NCBI GenBank assembly: GCA_900313185.1
Contig: OMQI01000165.1
Span: 1 to 5,561, forward strand
Direction: 5' to 3'
Origin: an uncultured Rhodospirillaceae bacterium
GTDB lineage: Bacteria; Pseudomonadota; Alphaproteobacteria; RF32; CAG-239
Length of the DNA: 5,561 bases
Part shown: piece after piece, positions 1 to 5,069 of the stretch
Position numbering within the stretch: the first letter of the stretch is position 1
How the letters are laid out: each line of letters opens with the position of its first letter
The notes under the pieces: generated by a model
Told to the model about the DNA's origin: nothing
Database searches by the model: none
What the model saw: the letters and a program-made list of their open reading frames with translations, nothing else
Made by a program: the position numbers and the translations under genes

Positions 1-48
1 CGCACAGACCAATACCGTAGCAATTAAACTTTTATATCCGAAATCCAT
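1..48 (-). CDS. N-terminus of an unidentified, probably membrane-targeted or exported protein (partial)
   Basis: Only 16 codons are inside the window; the gene continues beyond base 1. The peptide reads MDFGYKSLIATVLVCA: a short N-terminal stretch with one lysine followed by a hydrophobic run, which fits the start of a signal peptide or a first membrane helix. The ATG at 48 is preferred because GGAG lies 6 bases upstream (55-58 on the minus strand). A second in-frame ATG at 60 would add MESA, but the GGAG would then fall inside the coding region. A promoter candidate lies just upstream, behind the terminator of the previous gene, so this appears to begin a separate transcription unit. No family can be named from so little sequence. 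Confidence 0.5.
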   Translation of the reverse strand, partial: MDFGYKSLIATVLVCA

Positions 49-68
49 AGCACTCTCCATTTTTGTCC

Positions 69-97
69 ATAATACTACAAAATATGAGGTAATGCAA
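69..97 (-). promoter_or_regulatory. Sigma70-type promoter candidate for the partial gene at 1-48
   Basis: On the minus strand, TTGCAT (92-97) and TATTAT (69-74) are separated by exactly 17 bases. The -10 matches the TATAAT consensus at five of six positions; the -35 keeps only the TTG. Transcription would start near base 62, leaving a leader of about 14 bases that still contains the GGAG ribosome binding site. The element sits immediately downstream of the lipoprotein gene's terminator, the expected place for a new unit to start. It was read by eye in AT-rich sequence, so chance matches are possible. Confidence 0.45.
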
Positions 98-101
98 GAA
101 A

Positions 102-145
102 AATTAATTAAAAAAAACCGACTGTTGAAATATATCACAGTCGGT
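102..145 (-). terminator. Rho-independent terminator of the popZ-valS-lipoprotein unit
   Basis: An inverted repeat pairs 117-125 with 137-145 (9 base pairs, core CCGACTGT/ACAGTCGG) around an 11-base loop. On the minus strand the stem is followed by an uninterrupted T-run (117-111) and further T-rich sequence to about 102. It lies 25 bases past the stop codon of the OmpA-like lipoprotein gene, so it should end the leftward transcript. On the plus strand the stem is not followed by a T-run, so it is one-directional. Confidence 0.88.
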
Positions 146-169
146 CAACAAAATCCGATGAAACAGATT

Positions 170-808
170 TTAATTTTGGTTAATCAGGAATATTTCAACA
201 CGTCTGTTTTGAGCTTTTCCTTCTTCGGTTGCGTTGGAAGCAATAGGTTGTGATGCACCGACGCCCAATGCTTGCATACGAGTCGGATTAACACCTCGCA
301 AGGCCAAATAATTGGCAACCGAGGTTGCACGACGCTGAGAAAGCGGAATGTTGATTTTATCATTACCGCTGCTGTCGGTGTGTCCTACAATTTGCAATCT
401 GGTTTTGTCGTATTCATTGGCTACAATTGCCACCGAATCCAACACCTGATTGGCGGTTGTTTTCATCGTATCATCATTAGTATTGAAAGTAATGCTGTTC
501 GGCATAATTAAGCGAATGTTATCACCGTCACGCAATACTTGAACACCGGTTCCACGCAGTTTTTCGCCCAATTTAGAAGCCTGAATATCCATATATCCGC
601 CGGTAGCGGCACCGGCGGCACCGCCGATTCCCGCACCGATTAAGGCACCCTTTTCACCGCCGATTAAGGCACCTACACCGGCACCGACAGCTGCTCCGAT
701 ACCTGTTCCCCAAGCCGTTTTGGCAACTTTGCTTTCACCGCTGTACGGATCGGTAGCGCAAGCACTAAAGAAACAAACGGCAATTAAGCTTAAAATTATC
801 TTTTTCAT
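170..808 (-). CDS. OmpA-domain outer-membrane lipoprotein with glycine-zipper segment (YiaD-like)
   Basis: This 212-residue protein is predicted to anchor in the outer membrane by its lipid and bind peptidoglycan through its OmpA C-terminal domain. Residues 1-16 form a lipoprotein signal peptide (MKK, then a hydrophobic core) ending in the lipobox FSAC, with Cys17 as the lipidated residue. The next residue is Ala rather than Asp, which by the E. coli Lol rule favours the outer membrane. Residues 34-71 are a Gly/Ala repeat of glycine-zipper type. The OmpA-like domain spans about 90-210; GHTDSSG (142-148) and the following RR supply Asp145 and Arg160, with the same 15-residue spacing as the peptidoglycan-binding Asp271/Arg286 of E. 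coli OmpA. The start at 808 is chosen because AAGGAG lies 6 bases upstream and the lipobox then sits at the usual depth; an in-frame ATG at 853 would add 15 residues inside valS. It follows valS by 10 bases and ends before a terminator. Precise cellular role unknown. Confidence 0.93.
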   Translation of the reverse strand: MKKIILSLIAVCFFSACATDPYSGESKVAKTAWGTGIGAAVGAGVGALIGGEKGALIGAGIGGAAGAATGGYMDIQASKLGEKLRGTGVQVLRDGDNIRLIMPNSITFNTNDDTMKTTANQVLDSVAIVANEYDKTRLQIVGHTDSSGNDKINIPLSQRRATSVANYLALRGVNPTRMQALGVGASQPIASNATEEGKAQNRRVEIFLINQN

Positions 809-814
809 TTTTAT

Positions 815-820
815 CTCCTT
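815..820 (-). promoter_or_regulatory. Ribosome binding site of the lipoprotein gene, overlapping the valS stop
   Basis: On the minus strand the sequence reads TAAGGAG: the last two bases of the valS TAA stop (819-821) are the first two bases of AAGGAG. The spacer to the ATG at 808 is 6 bases. This site decides the start of the lipoprotein gene and places it where ribosomes finishing valS could re-initiate. Confidence 0.85.
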
Positions 821-3455
821 AAAAATTGGCAATACGAGCCAAAGCCTCTTCAACTTTAGCTTTATTTTCCATAGCTTCCGCCTGACGGCGTTTTTCTTCT
901 TCCACTACCTTAGCCGGAGCTTTGGCAACAAAACTTTCGTTGCTTAATTTACGAGCGTAACCGTCAAGATTCTTATTCAAAGATTCAAGCTCTTTATTCA
1001 AGCGTTCACGCTCGGCAGCAAAGTCAACCACACCTTTAAGCGGAATCAATATAGTAGCGTCACGGCTTACGGTTTGAACCATATCTTTGGTAATTTCCGT
1101 ATCGCCCAACGGCAATAATTTTTCTAAACGAGCCAAAGTGCAGATTAATTTGTTTTGCTTTTCCATAATTTGCAAATCGGCATCGTTGGTCTTAACATAA
1201 GCTGTCAATTTTGCACCTGCCGGCAAATTCATTGAGGAGCGCAAAGAACGAATCGCCGTAATTAAATCTATCGACCAGTCAATGGCATACTTATTGCTGT
1301 CAGAAATTGTTTCGTCAAGCGGCCATTGAGCTTTAATCAACTTTTGCGAACGAGTTGTCAGATTGTTCCATAATTCGGTCGTTACAAACGGCATAAACGG
1401 ATGCAAAATAGTTAAAATTCTATCAAGTACCCACGATGCAACGGCACGAGTTTCTTTAATATCCTCGGCATTTTCACCGTAGAATACCGGTTTAGAAAGT
1501 TCAATATACCAATCGCAGAATGTTCCCCAAACAAATTGGTAAACCGCATTTGCCGCTTCCGAAAAACGATAGCTGTTTAAGCTGTCGGTGACATCTTTGG
1601 TGGCTTCTTTGGCTTTAGCAATAATCCATTTGTTGATTTCCAATTTGGCCGAAGATATATCAAAATCTTTAACCGAATAACATTCGTTCATTTCGCAGAA
1701 ACGAGCGGCATTCCATAACTTTGTGGCAAAGTTACGATAACCTTGAATACGAGAATCCGAAAGATTGATATCGCGTCCCTGAGTTTCTGAAGAAGCCATA
1801 AAGAAGCGTAAAGCATCGGCACCGTATTTTTCAATGGTTTCCATCGGGTCAACGGTATTGCCTTTGGATTTACTCATTTTGCGGCCTTGTTCATCACGAA
1901 CCAAACCGTGAATATAGCATTTCTTGAACGGAACCCGCTTCATTGCATACATGCTCATCATCATCATTCTGGCAACCCAGAAGAAAATAATATCAAAGCC
2001 GGTTACCAAAACGCTGGTCGGATAAAATGTTTGTAAATACTCGGTACTGTCAGGCCATCCCAAAGTGGAAAATGCCCACAATCCCGAAGAGAACCAAGTG
2101 TCCAATACATCGGTTTCACGACGCAATTCAACGTGTTTGCCATAATGTTTGTCGGCGGCTGCCTGGGCCTGTTCAACGGTTTCTTCACAGAAAATGGTTT
2201 CATCCGGACCATACCAAATTGGCATTTGGTGCCCCCACCATAACTGGCGGGAAATGCACCATGGTTGAATGTTGTTCATCCATTCAAAATATGTTTTTTC
2301 ATAAGTAGCAGGAACGAATTCCATTTCTTTATCGTGAACCGCACGTCTGGCTTCAACCGCTAATTTAGGTGCATCAACAAACCATTGGTCTGTCATATAC
2401 GGTTCAATAACCACACCACTTCGGTCACCGTACGGAATTACCATCGGATGGTCTTCGATTTTTTCCATCAAGCCGAGCTCGGTTAATTTTTCAATAGTTT
2501 TAATACGAGCTTCTTGCGTGCTCATACCGGCATACGGAGTATTCTCGTTAAGCGTGGCGTCAGGATTAAGAATATTAATCATCGGCAAGTTATGGCGTTT
2601 ACCTACTTCAAAGTCATTGAAATCGTGTGCCGGCGTAATTTTAACCGCACCGGTTCCTTTTTCCGGATCGGCGTGAATATCGTCAATAATCGGAATTACA
2701 CGGTTAACAATCGGCAAAATACAATTCTTACCGATTAAGTGCTTTAGTTTCGGATTATCTTTGGACACCGCAACTGCCGTATCACCGAACATTGTTTCCG
2801 GTCTGGTAGTGGCAATATGGATAAATTCATTCGGATTATCTTCCAAAGGATATTTGTAGTAATACATTTTACCCACGGTTTCTTTTTGAACCACTTCCAA
2901 ATCAGAAACGGCGGTTTCCAATGCCGGATCCCAGTTAACCAGTTTTTTGGCCTTATAGATTAAGCCGTCTTTATACATAGAAACAAAAATTTTGCGAACG
3001 GCGTGCGAAAGTCCTTCGTCCATAGTGAAACGTTCACGGGACCAATCGCATGAGGCTCCTAAACGGCGAAGTTGTCTGCAAATGGTTCCGCCGGATTGTT
3101 TCTTCCACTCCCAAACACGTTCAATAAATTTTTCACGTCCCAAATCGTGGCGGGTAATACCTTCTTTGGCTAAATTACGCTCAACCACCATCTGAGTAGC
3201 AATACCGGCGTGATCTGTACCCGGTTGCCATAAAACTTTTTTACCGAGCATACGGTTGTAGCGGATAAGAATATCCTGCAAAGTGTTGTCAAGAGCATGT
3301 CCCATATGCAAAACACCGGTAACATTCGGTGGCGGAATTACGATTGAAAATGCCTCTTTATCCGAGCGCATATCCGGTATGAAATCACCGTCGTTTTCCC
3401 ACTTTGCATAAATTTTTTCTTCCATTTCTTTTGGATTATAATTTTTCTCTAACAT
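819..3455 (-). CDS. valS: Valyl-tRNA synthetase (ValRS)
   Basis: This cytosolic class I aminoacyl-tRNA synthetase charges tRNA-Val with valine using ATP and clears mischarged threonine. The 878 residues are complete, close to Bacillus ValRS in length and shorter than the E. coli enzyme. PPPNVTG (41-47) leads into the HIGH motif as HMGHA (50-54). The inserted editing domain shows TTRPETMFGD (from 216) and GTGAVKITPAHDFND (267-281). The catalytic fold resumes with WCISRQLWWGHQMP (399-412) and DTWFSSGLW (452-460), and the second signature is KMSKS (526-530). An anticodon-binding helical domain follows, and the last 70 residues or so are the charged coiled coil typical of ValRS that contacts the tRNA. 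The start at 3455 gives the normal N-terminus, though the ribosome binding site is weak (TGGAA, about 9 bases upstream). It lies 71 bases after the PopZ-like gene and 10 bases before the lipoprotein gene. No T-box or leader peptide is visible upstream. Confidence 0.98.
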   Translation of the reverse strand: MLEKNYNPKEMEEKIYAKWENDGDFIPDMRSDKEAFSIVIPPPNVTGVLHMGHALDNTLQDILIRYNRMLGKKVLWQPGTDHAGIATQMVVERNLAKEGITRHDLGREKFIERVWEWKKQSGGTICRQLRRLGASCDWSRERFTMDEGLSHAVRKIFVSMYKDGLIYKAKKLVNWDPALETAVSDLEVVQKETVGKMYYYKYPLEDNPNEFIHIATTRPETMFGDTAVAVSKDNPKLKHLIGKNCILPIVNRVIPIIDDIHADPEKGTGAVKITPAHDFNDFEVGKRHNLPMINILNPDATLNENTPYAGMSTQEARIKTIEKLTELGLMEKIEDHPMVIPYGDRSGVVIEPYMTDQWFVDAPKLAVEARRAVHDKEMEFVPATYEKTYFEWMNNIQPWCISRQLWWGHQMPIWYGPDETIFCEETVEQAQAAADKHYGKHVELRRETDVLDTWFSSGLWAFSTLGWPDSTEYLQTFYPTSVLVTGFDIIFFWVARMMMMSMYAMKRVPFKKCYIHGLVRDEQGRKMSKSKGNTVDPMETIEKYGADALRFFMASSETQGRDINLSDSRIQGYRNFATKLWNAARFCEMNECYSVKDFDISSAKLEINKWIIAKAKEATKDVTDSLNSYRFSEAANAVYQFVWGTFCDWYIELSKPVFYGENAEDIKETRAVASWVLDRILTILHPFMPFVTTELWNNLTTRSQKLIKAQWPLDETISDSNKYAIDWSIDLITAIRSLRSSMNLPAGAKLTAYVKTNDADLQIMEKQNKLICTLARLEKLLPLGDTEITKDMVQTVSRDATILIPLKGVVDFAAERERLNKELESLNKNLDGYARKLSNESFVAKAPAKVVEEEKRRQAEAMENKAKVEEALARIANF

Positions 3456-3501
3456 TTCTATTTTTCCATATTTATTAAATTGTTGCGCATAAAAAATCGG
3501 T

Positions 3502-3530
3502 ATTTTAAACTGAGGAAGAAACCTTTTCAG
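3502..3530 (-). promoter_or_regulatory. Possible internal promoter for valS
   Basis: On the minus strand CTGAAA (3525-3530, four of six matches to TTGACA) is 17 bases from TAAAAT (3502-3507, five of six matches to TATAAT). The -35 overlaps the stop codon of the PopZ-like gene. Transcription would begin near 3495, leaving a leader of about 40 bases before valS. It could let valS be expressed independently of the upstream gene. The spacer is AT-rich, so a chance match is quite possible. Confidence 0.3.
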
Positions 3531-3546
3531 GCTTTGTTTTCTTCCT
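3513..3546. repeat. Inverted repeat across the end of the PopZ-like gene
   Basis: AGGAAGAAA (3513-3521) is the exact reverse complement of TTTCTTCCT (3538-3546), with a 16-base loop that contains the stop codon of the PopZ-like gene and the -35 of the possible valS promoter. On the transcribed minus strand the stem is followed by mixed AT-rich sequence rather than a clean T-run, so it is not a convincing terminator. It could be a weak attenuator, an RNA stability element or a protein site, or simply a purine/pyrimidine coincidence. Confidence 0.4.
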
Positions 3547-3823
3547 TTACCTGCACTCGGACGACCTCTAAAAAGCGGCGATTAAAGTAATTTCTGTATT
3601 TTTTCATCATTTTTTTCGCAACATCATCAAAATTCCATACCCCTAACTGATACGGAATATCTTCACGTTTAACCAACATATTTTTGGAAAGTAAAAACAC
3701 TTCATCTTTCTTTTCATACGGATAAGATGAGAAACGGGCATAAGGATTTTTATCCTTCTCCACAATAGCGGAACGAATGGACTTTATAATGTCGTCTATC
3801 GACTCTTCCTTATATTCTTCCAT
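3527..3823 (-). CDS. popZ: Miniature PopZ-like (DUF2497) cell-pole organising protein
   Basis: This 98-residue protein resembles PopZ, which in Caulobacter forms a polar condensate that tethers the ParB-bound centromere and recruits pole-specific partners. Residues 8-24 (SIDDIIKSIRSAIVEKD) match the N-terminal client-binding helix of the family, typically a [ST]xEDILxSIRxxIxEDE-like pattern. EVFLLSK (41-47) sits where family members often have a DVLELT-like motif. Residues 65-95, starting FDDVAKKMMKKY and ending VQVKEE, match the C-terminal oligomerisation region, in which Caulobacter PopZ has LEDVVRELL and later KVEEE. Gene order supports the call, since DUF2497/PopZ genes commonly precede valS in Alphaproteobacteria. 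The oddity is size: Caulobacter PopZ is about 177 residues with a long Pro/Glu/Asp linker, while here only some 16 aromatic and basic residues (about 25-40) separate the helix from the next motif. The C-terminal region is also more basic than usual. AAGG lies 9 bases upstream of the ATG. It reads intact, not as a remnant; functional equivalence is inference. Confidence 0.7.
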   Translation of the reverse strand: MEEYKEESIDDIIKSIRSAIVEKDKNPYARFSSYPYEKKDEVFLLSKNMLVKREDIPYQLGVWNFDDVAKKMMKKYRNYFNRRFLEVVRVQVKEENKA

Positions 3824-3858
3824 AAAATTATGCCTTAAATCAAAACATCACGGAGAGC

Positions 3859-3887
3859 ATAGTAACAAAACTTCTTTTATTTGGCAA
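3859..3887 (-). promoter_or_regulatory. Sigma70-type promoter for the PopZ-like gene and valS operon
   Basis: On the minus strand TTGCCA (3882-3887, five of six matches to TTGACA) is exactly 17 bases from TACTAT (3859-3864, four of six matches to TATAAT). Transcription would start near 3852, giving a leader of about 29 bases that includes the AAGG at 3833-3836. It is the best promoter candidate on this strand in the divergent spacer and probably drives the whole leftward unit. Confidence 0.5.
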
Positions 3888-3947
3888 TAGCTTTCCCCAA
3901 TAAAAAACACAAAAAAATCATATTGTGCAGATAAAAATAAAATTAAG

Positions 3948-3976
3948 TTGCAGAAAACAAAAAAAGTTAGTATATA
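3948..3976 (+). promoter_or_regulatory. Promoter candidate for the DUF4167 gene pair
   Basis: TTGCAG (3948-3953) and TATATA (3971-3976) are 17 bases apart; an overlapping TATAAG (3973-3978) is a closer -10 match but would need a 19-base spacer. The A-runs just upstream could act as an UP element. Transcription would start near 3983, giving a U-rich leader of about 65 bases. The -35 is weak, so the exact position is uncertain. Confidence 0.4.
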
Positions 3977-4047
3977 AGTGGTGTAGGGCATTTTTTGTCG
4001 CCCGATTTGTTTTTTAATTTTATAAATTTTATTTGAATGGTTATTAT

Positions 4048-4578
4048 ATGAAAAAAATCAATAACAATAAGTTTCGTGGGAATACGGTGTATTCTCTTAA
4101 TTATAAATTCGATAGCGTTAGTGCGGCCGGAAAGTTCAGCGGTACGGCACTTGATTTGATTAAGCGTTATAACGAGCTCGCCAAAGAAGCGCAGAGTAAC
4201 GGTAATTATGTGGAAATGGAAGTTTTTCGCCAATATGCCGAACATTATCGTAAGATTGTGACGGAAATTAATGAGCGTAAGAATCAACACCGTGACTATC
4301 AAAACGAAAATCAACAGAATACCGAAGAAAATACAACGGAAGAAAACGATAATAGCTTGGTGGAAACTCAAGCCGCAGAGCCTACTGTCGAAAATACTCC
4401 GGCTCCGGTTGAAAATACAGCTGAAACAACTGCCGAAAAGCCACGCAGAGGACGTCGCAGTTTAAAAGTTGTTGAAGTCAGTGAAGAAGCTGCCGCAGAA
4501 ACTCCGAAAGAATCGCATAAGCGCCGTTCATCGTTACGTTTGAAAAAAACGGTTCAGGCAACCGGAACAGAGGCTTAA
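4048..4578 (+). CDS. DUF4167-family protein with disordered acidic tail and basic patches
   Basis: This protein has 176 residues. Residues 12-77 match the DUF4167 domain seen in Alphaproteobacteria: an N-terminal segment resembling the family's N-R-x-F/Y-x-S-x-G-P region, the turn FSGTALDL (30-37), then two helices with LAKEAQSNGNY (44-54) and QYAEHYRKI (62-70). The family's usual form is LARDAQSSGDR followed by QHAEHYFRI. From about 85 to 130 the chain is rich in Glu, Asn, Thr and Pro and probably disordered, with a short VENT repeat (114-117 and 121-124). Two Arg/Lys patches follow, RRGRRSLKV (133-141) and KRRSSLRLKK (158-167), suggesting nucleic-acid contact, though this is inference. No signal peptide or membrane segment is visible. 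The ATG at 4048 is chosen over an in-frame TTG at 4033; neither has a good Shine-Dalgarno sequence. The biochemical role of the family is not known to me. The next gene starts 5 bases after its stop, so the two are probably co-transcribed. Confidence 0.85.
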   Translation: MKKINNNKFRGNTVYSLNYKFDSVSAAGKFSGTALDLIKRYNELAKEAQSNGNYVEMEVFRQYAEHYRKIVTEINERKNQHRDYQNENQQNTEENTTEENDNSLVETQAAEPTVENTPAPVENTAETTAEKPRRGRRSLKVVEVSEEAAAETPKESHKRRSSLRLKKTVQATGTEA

Positions 4579-4583
4579 TTCTG

Positions 4584-5009
4584 ATGAATGAAAAATTAGA
4601 GCAGGCTTTTGCAATTGCGCAGACTGCCGATGTGTCGACTCCTCAGGATAGCGTTGTGCTTTACAGTATAAGCTATCAACCCAGTGATGCCAATAAACGA
4701 AAAGCAATGGAATATTTGCGGCTAAATCCGGATAAAAAAACTTTGGATGATACCGAATGCGGAAAAAAATTAATAGCATTGGGGTTGGAAACCGGTAACG
4801 AAAATCCTAATACGGAAATTTTAAAGGTTTGGGCGATTGCTTCCGCAAGGTTTATTAAAGCGGTAAAAGGGAATGTAACGGCGTTTGTTGAGAATGCCGA
4901 CAAGCGTAGCACTTTCGTTTCCGTGGAATTGCCGCTGATTTTACAAAATGAGAAGGTTTCAAAAATTAACGGAATCGATAAGTTTGTATTTGCCCGTCAG
5001 TTTATGTAA
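4584..5009 (+). CDS. Unrecognised 141-residue cytosolic protein, coupled to the DUF4167 gene
   Basis: I do not recognise this protein. It has no signal peptide, membrane helix or cysteine cluster (one Cys, at 59), so it is probably soluble and cytosolic. The first half is polar, with helix-like segments at 3-14 and 35-47. The second half looks the more conserved-domain-like: a helix at about 80-94 (WAIASARFIKAV at 83-94), then short strand-like blocks NVTAFVE (97-103), STFVSVELPLIL (109-120) and KINGIDKFVF (127-136). This would suit a small alpha/beta fold. The ATG at 4584 is 5 bases after the DUF4167 stop, with GAGG (4570-4573) 10 bases upstream inside the end of that gene, so translation may be coupled. 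Base composition and codon use look like the neighbours, giving no sign of recent transfer. It ends 6 bases before the hairpin of a strong terminator. The open frame and operon position support a real gene. Confidence 0.78.
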   Translation: MNEKLEQAFAIAQTADVSTPQDSVVLYSISYQPSDANKRKAMEYLRLNPDKKTLDDTECGKKLIALGLETGNENPNTEILKVWAIASARFIKAVKGNVTAFVENADKRSTFVSVELPLILQNEKVSKINGIDKFVFARQFM

Positions 5010-5010
5010 T

Positions 5011-5046
5011 AAAAACGCCCGCAGAAATTACTGCGGGCGCTTTTTT
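5011..5046. terminator. Bidirectional intrinsic terminator between convergent genes
   Basis: A perfect 9-base-pair GC-rich stem pairs CGCCCGCAG (5016-5024) with CTGCGGGCG (5031-5039) around the loop AAATTA. On the plus strand it is followed by C and six Ts (5041-5046), ending the DUF4167 pair. On the minus strand it is followed directly by five Ts (5015-5011), ending rplI. One element therefore serves both convergent units. Confidence 0.95.
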
Positions 5047-5050
5047 ACTT

Positions 5051-5069
5051 TCAAGAAAATTATTCTTGA
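5051..5069. repeat. Short inverted repeat over the rplI stop codon
   Basis: TCAAGAA (5051-5057) and TTCTTGA (5063-5069) are exact reverse complements around a 5-base AT loop. The TAA stop of rplI (5060-5062) lies in the loop. The hairpin is weak and AT-rich; it lies just ahead of the strong terminator on the rplI transcript. Any function is unproven. Confidence 0.35.

Larger units (their letters stand above)
3824..4047. other. Divergent intergenic region with A-tracts
   Basis: This 224-base spacer separates the leftward PopZ-like/valS unit from the rightward DUF4167 pair. It holds one promoter candidate for each side, with their -35 elements about 60 bases apart. Between them the plus strand carries A-runs at 3902-3907, 3911-3917, 3933-3937, 3954-3957 and 3959-3965. 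Several centres are about 10 or 20-21 bases apart, close to one or two helical turns, so the DNA may be curved. No tRNA, riboswitch or small gene is recognisable here. Confidence 0.6.

Noticed and set aside
150..171. AAAATC/GATTTT inverted repeat at the lipoprotein stop codon
   Set aside because: Six AT-rich base pairs in AT-rich DNA are expected by chance, and the clear terminator lies just beyond.
809..853. Upstream in-frame ATG that would extend the lipoprotein by 15 residues (MKRLW...)
   Set aside because: It lies inside the end of valS, would bury the lipoprotein signal peptide, and the AAGGAG site fits the ATG at 808 instead.
2003..2308. Open frames within valS on both strands
   Set aside because: They lie entirely inside a synthetase gene with intact motifs, and their translations look like frame shadows (rich in Pro, Arg, Cys and His).
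3456..3526. Search for a T-box riboswitch or valine-rich leader peptide before valS
   Set aside because: The spacer is only 71 bases, with no T-box sequence, specifier loop or run of Val codons.
4033..4047. TTG start five codons upstream of the DUF4167 ATG
   Set aside because: No ribosome binding site precedes it, and the ATG followed by two lysine codons is the more usual start. It cannot be fully excluded because the ATG also lacks a good site.
3967..4371. Open frame of 134 codons on the minus strand opposite the DUF4167 gene
   Set aside because: Its hydrophobic, Ile/Phe-rich translation is the antisense of AT-rich coding sequence. It overlaps a recognisable family gene and the divergent promoter and has no family match.
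4395..4420. Near-repeat encoding VENT twice in the DUF4167 tail, considered as a DNA repeat
   Set aside because: It is short and imperfect at the DNA level and is better explained as low-complexity protein sequence.
4534..4912. Minus-strand open frames opposite the unknown 141-residue gene
   Set aside because: The plus-strand frame fits the operon spacing and terminator. The antisense frames have no ribosome binding site or plausible composition.
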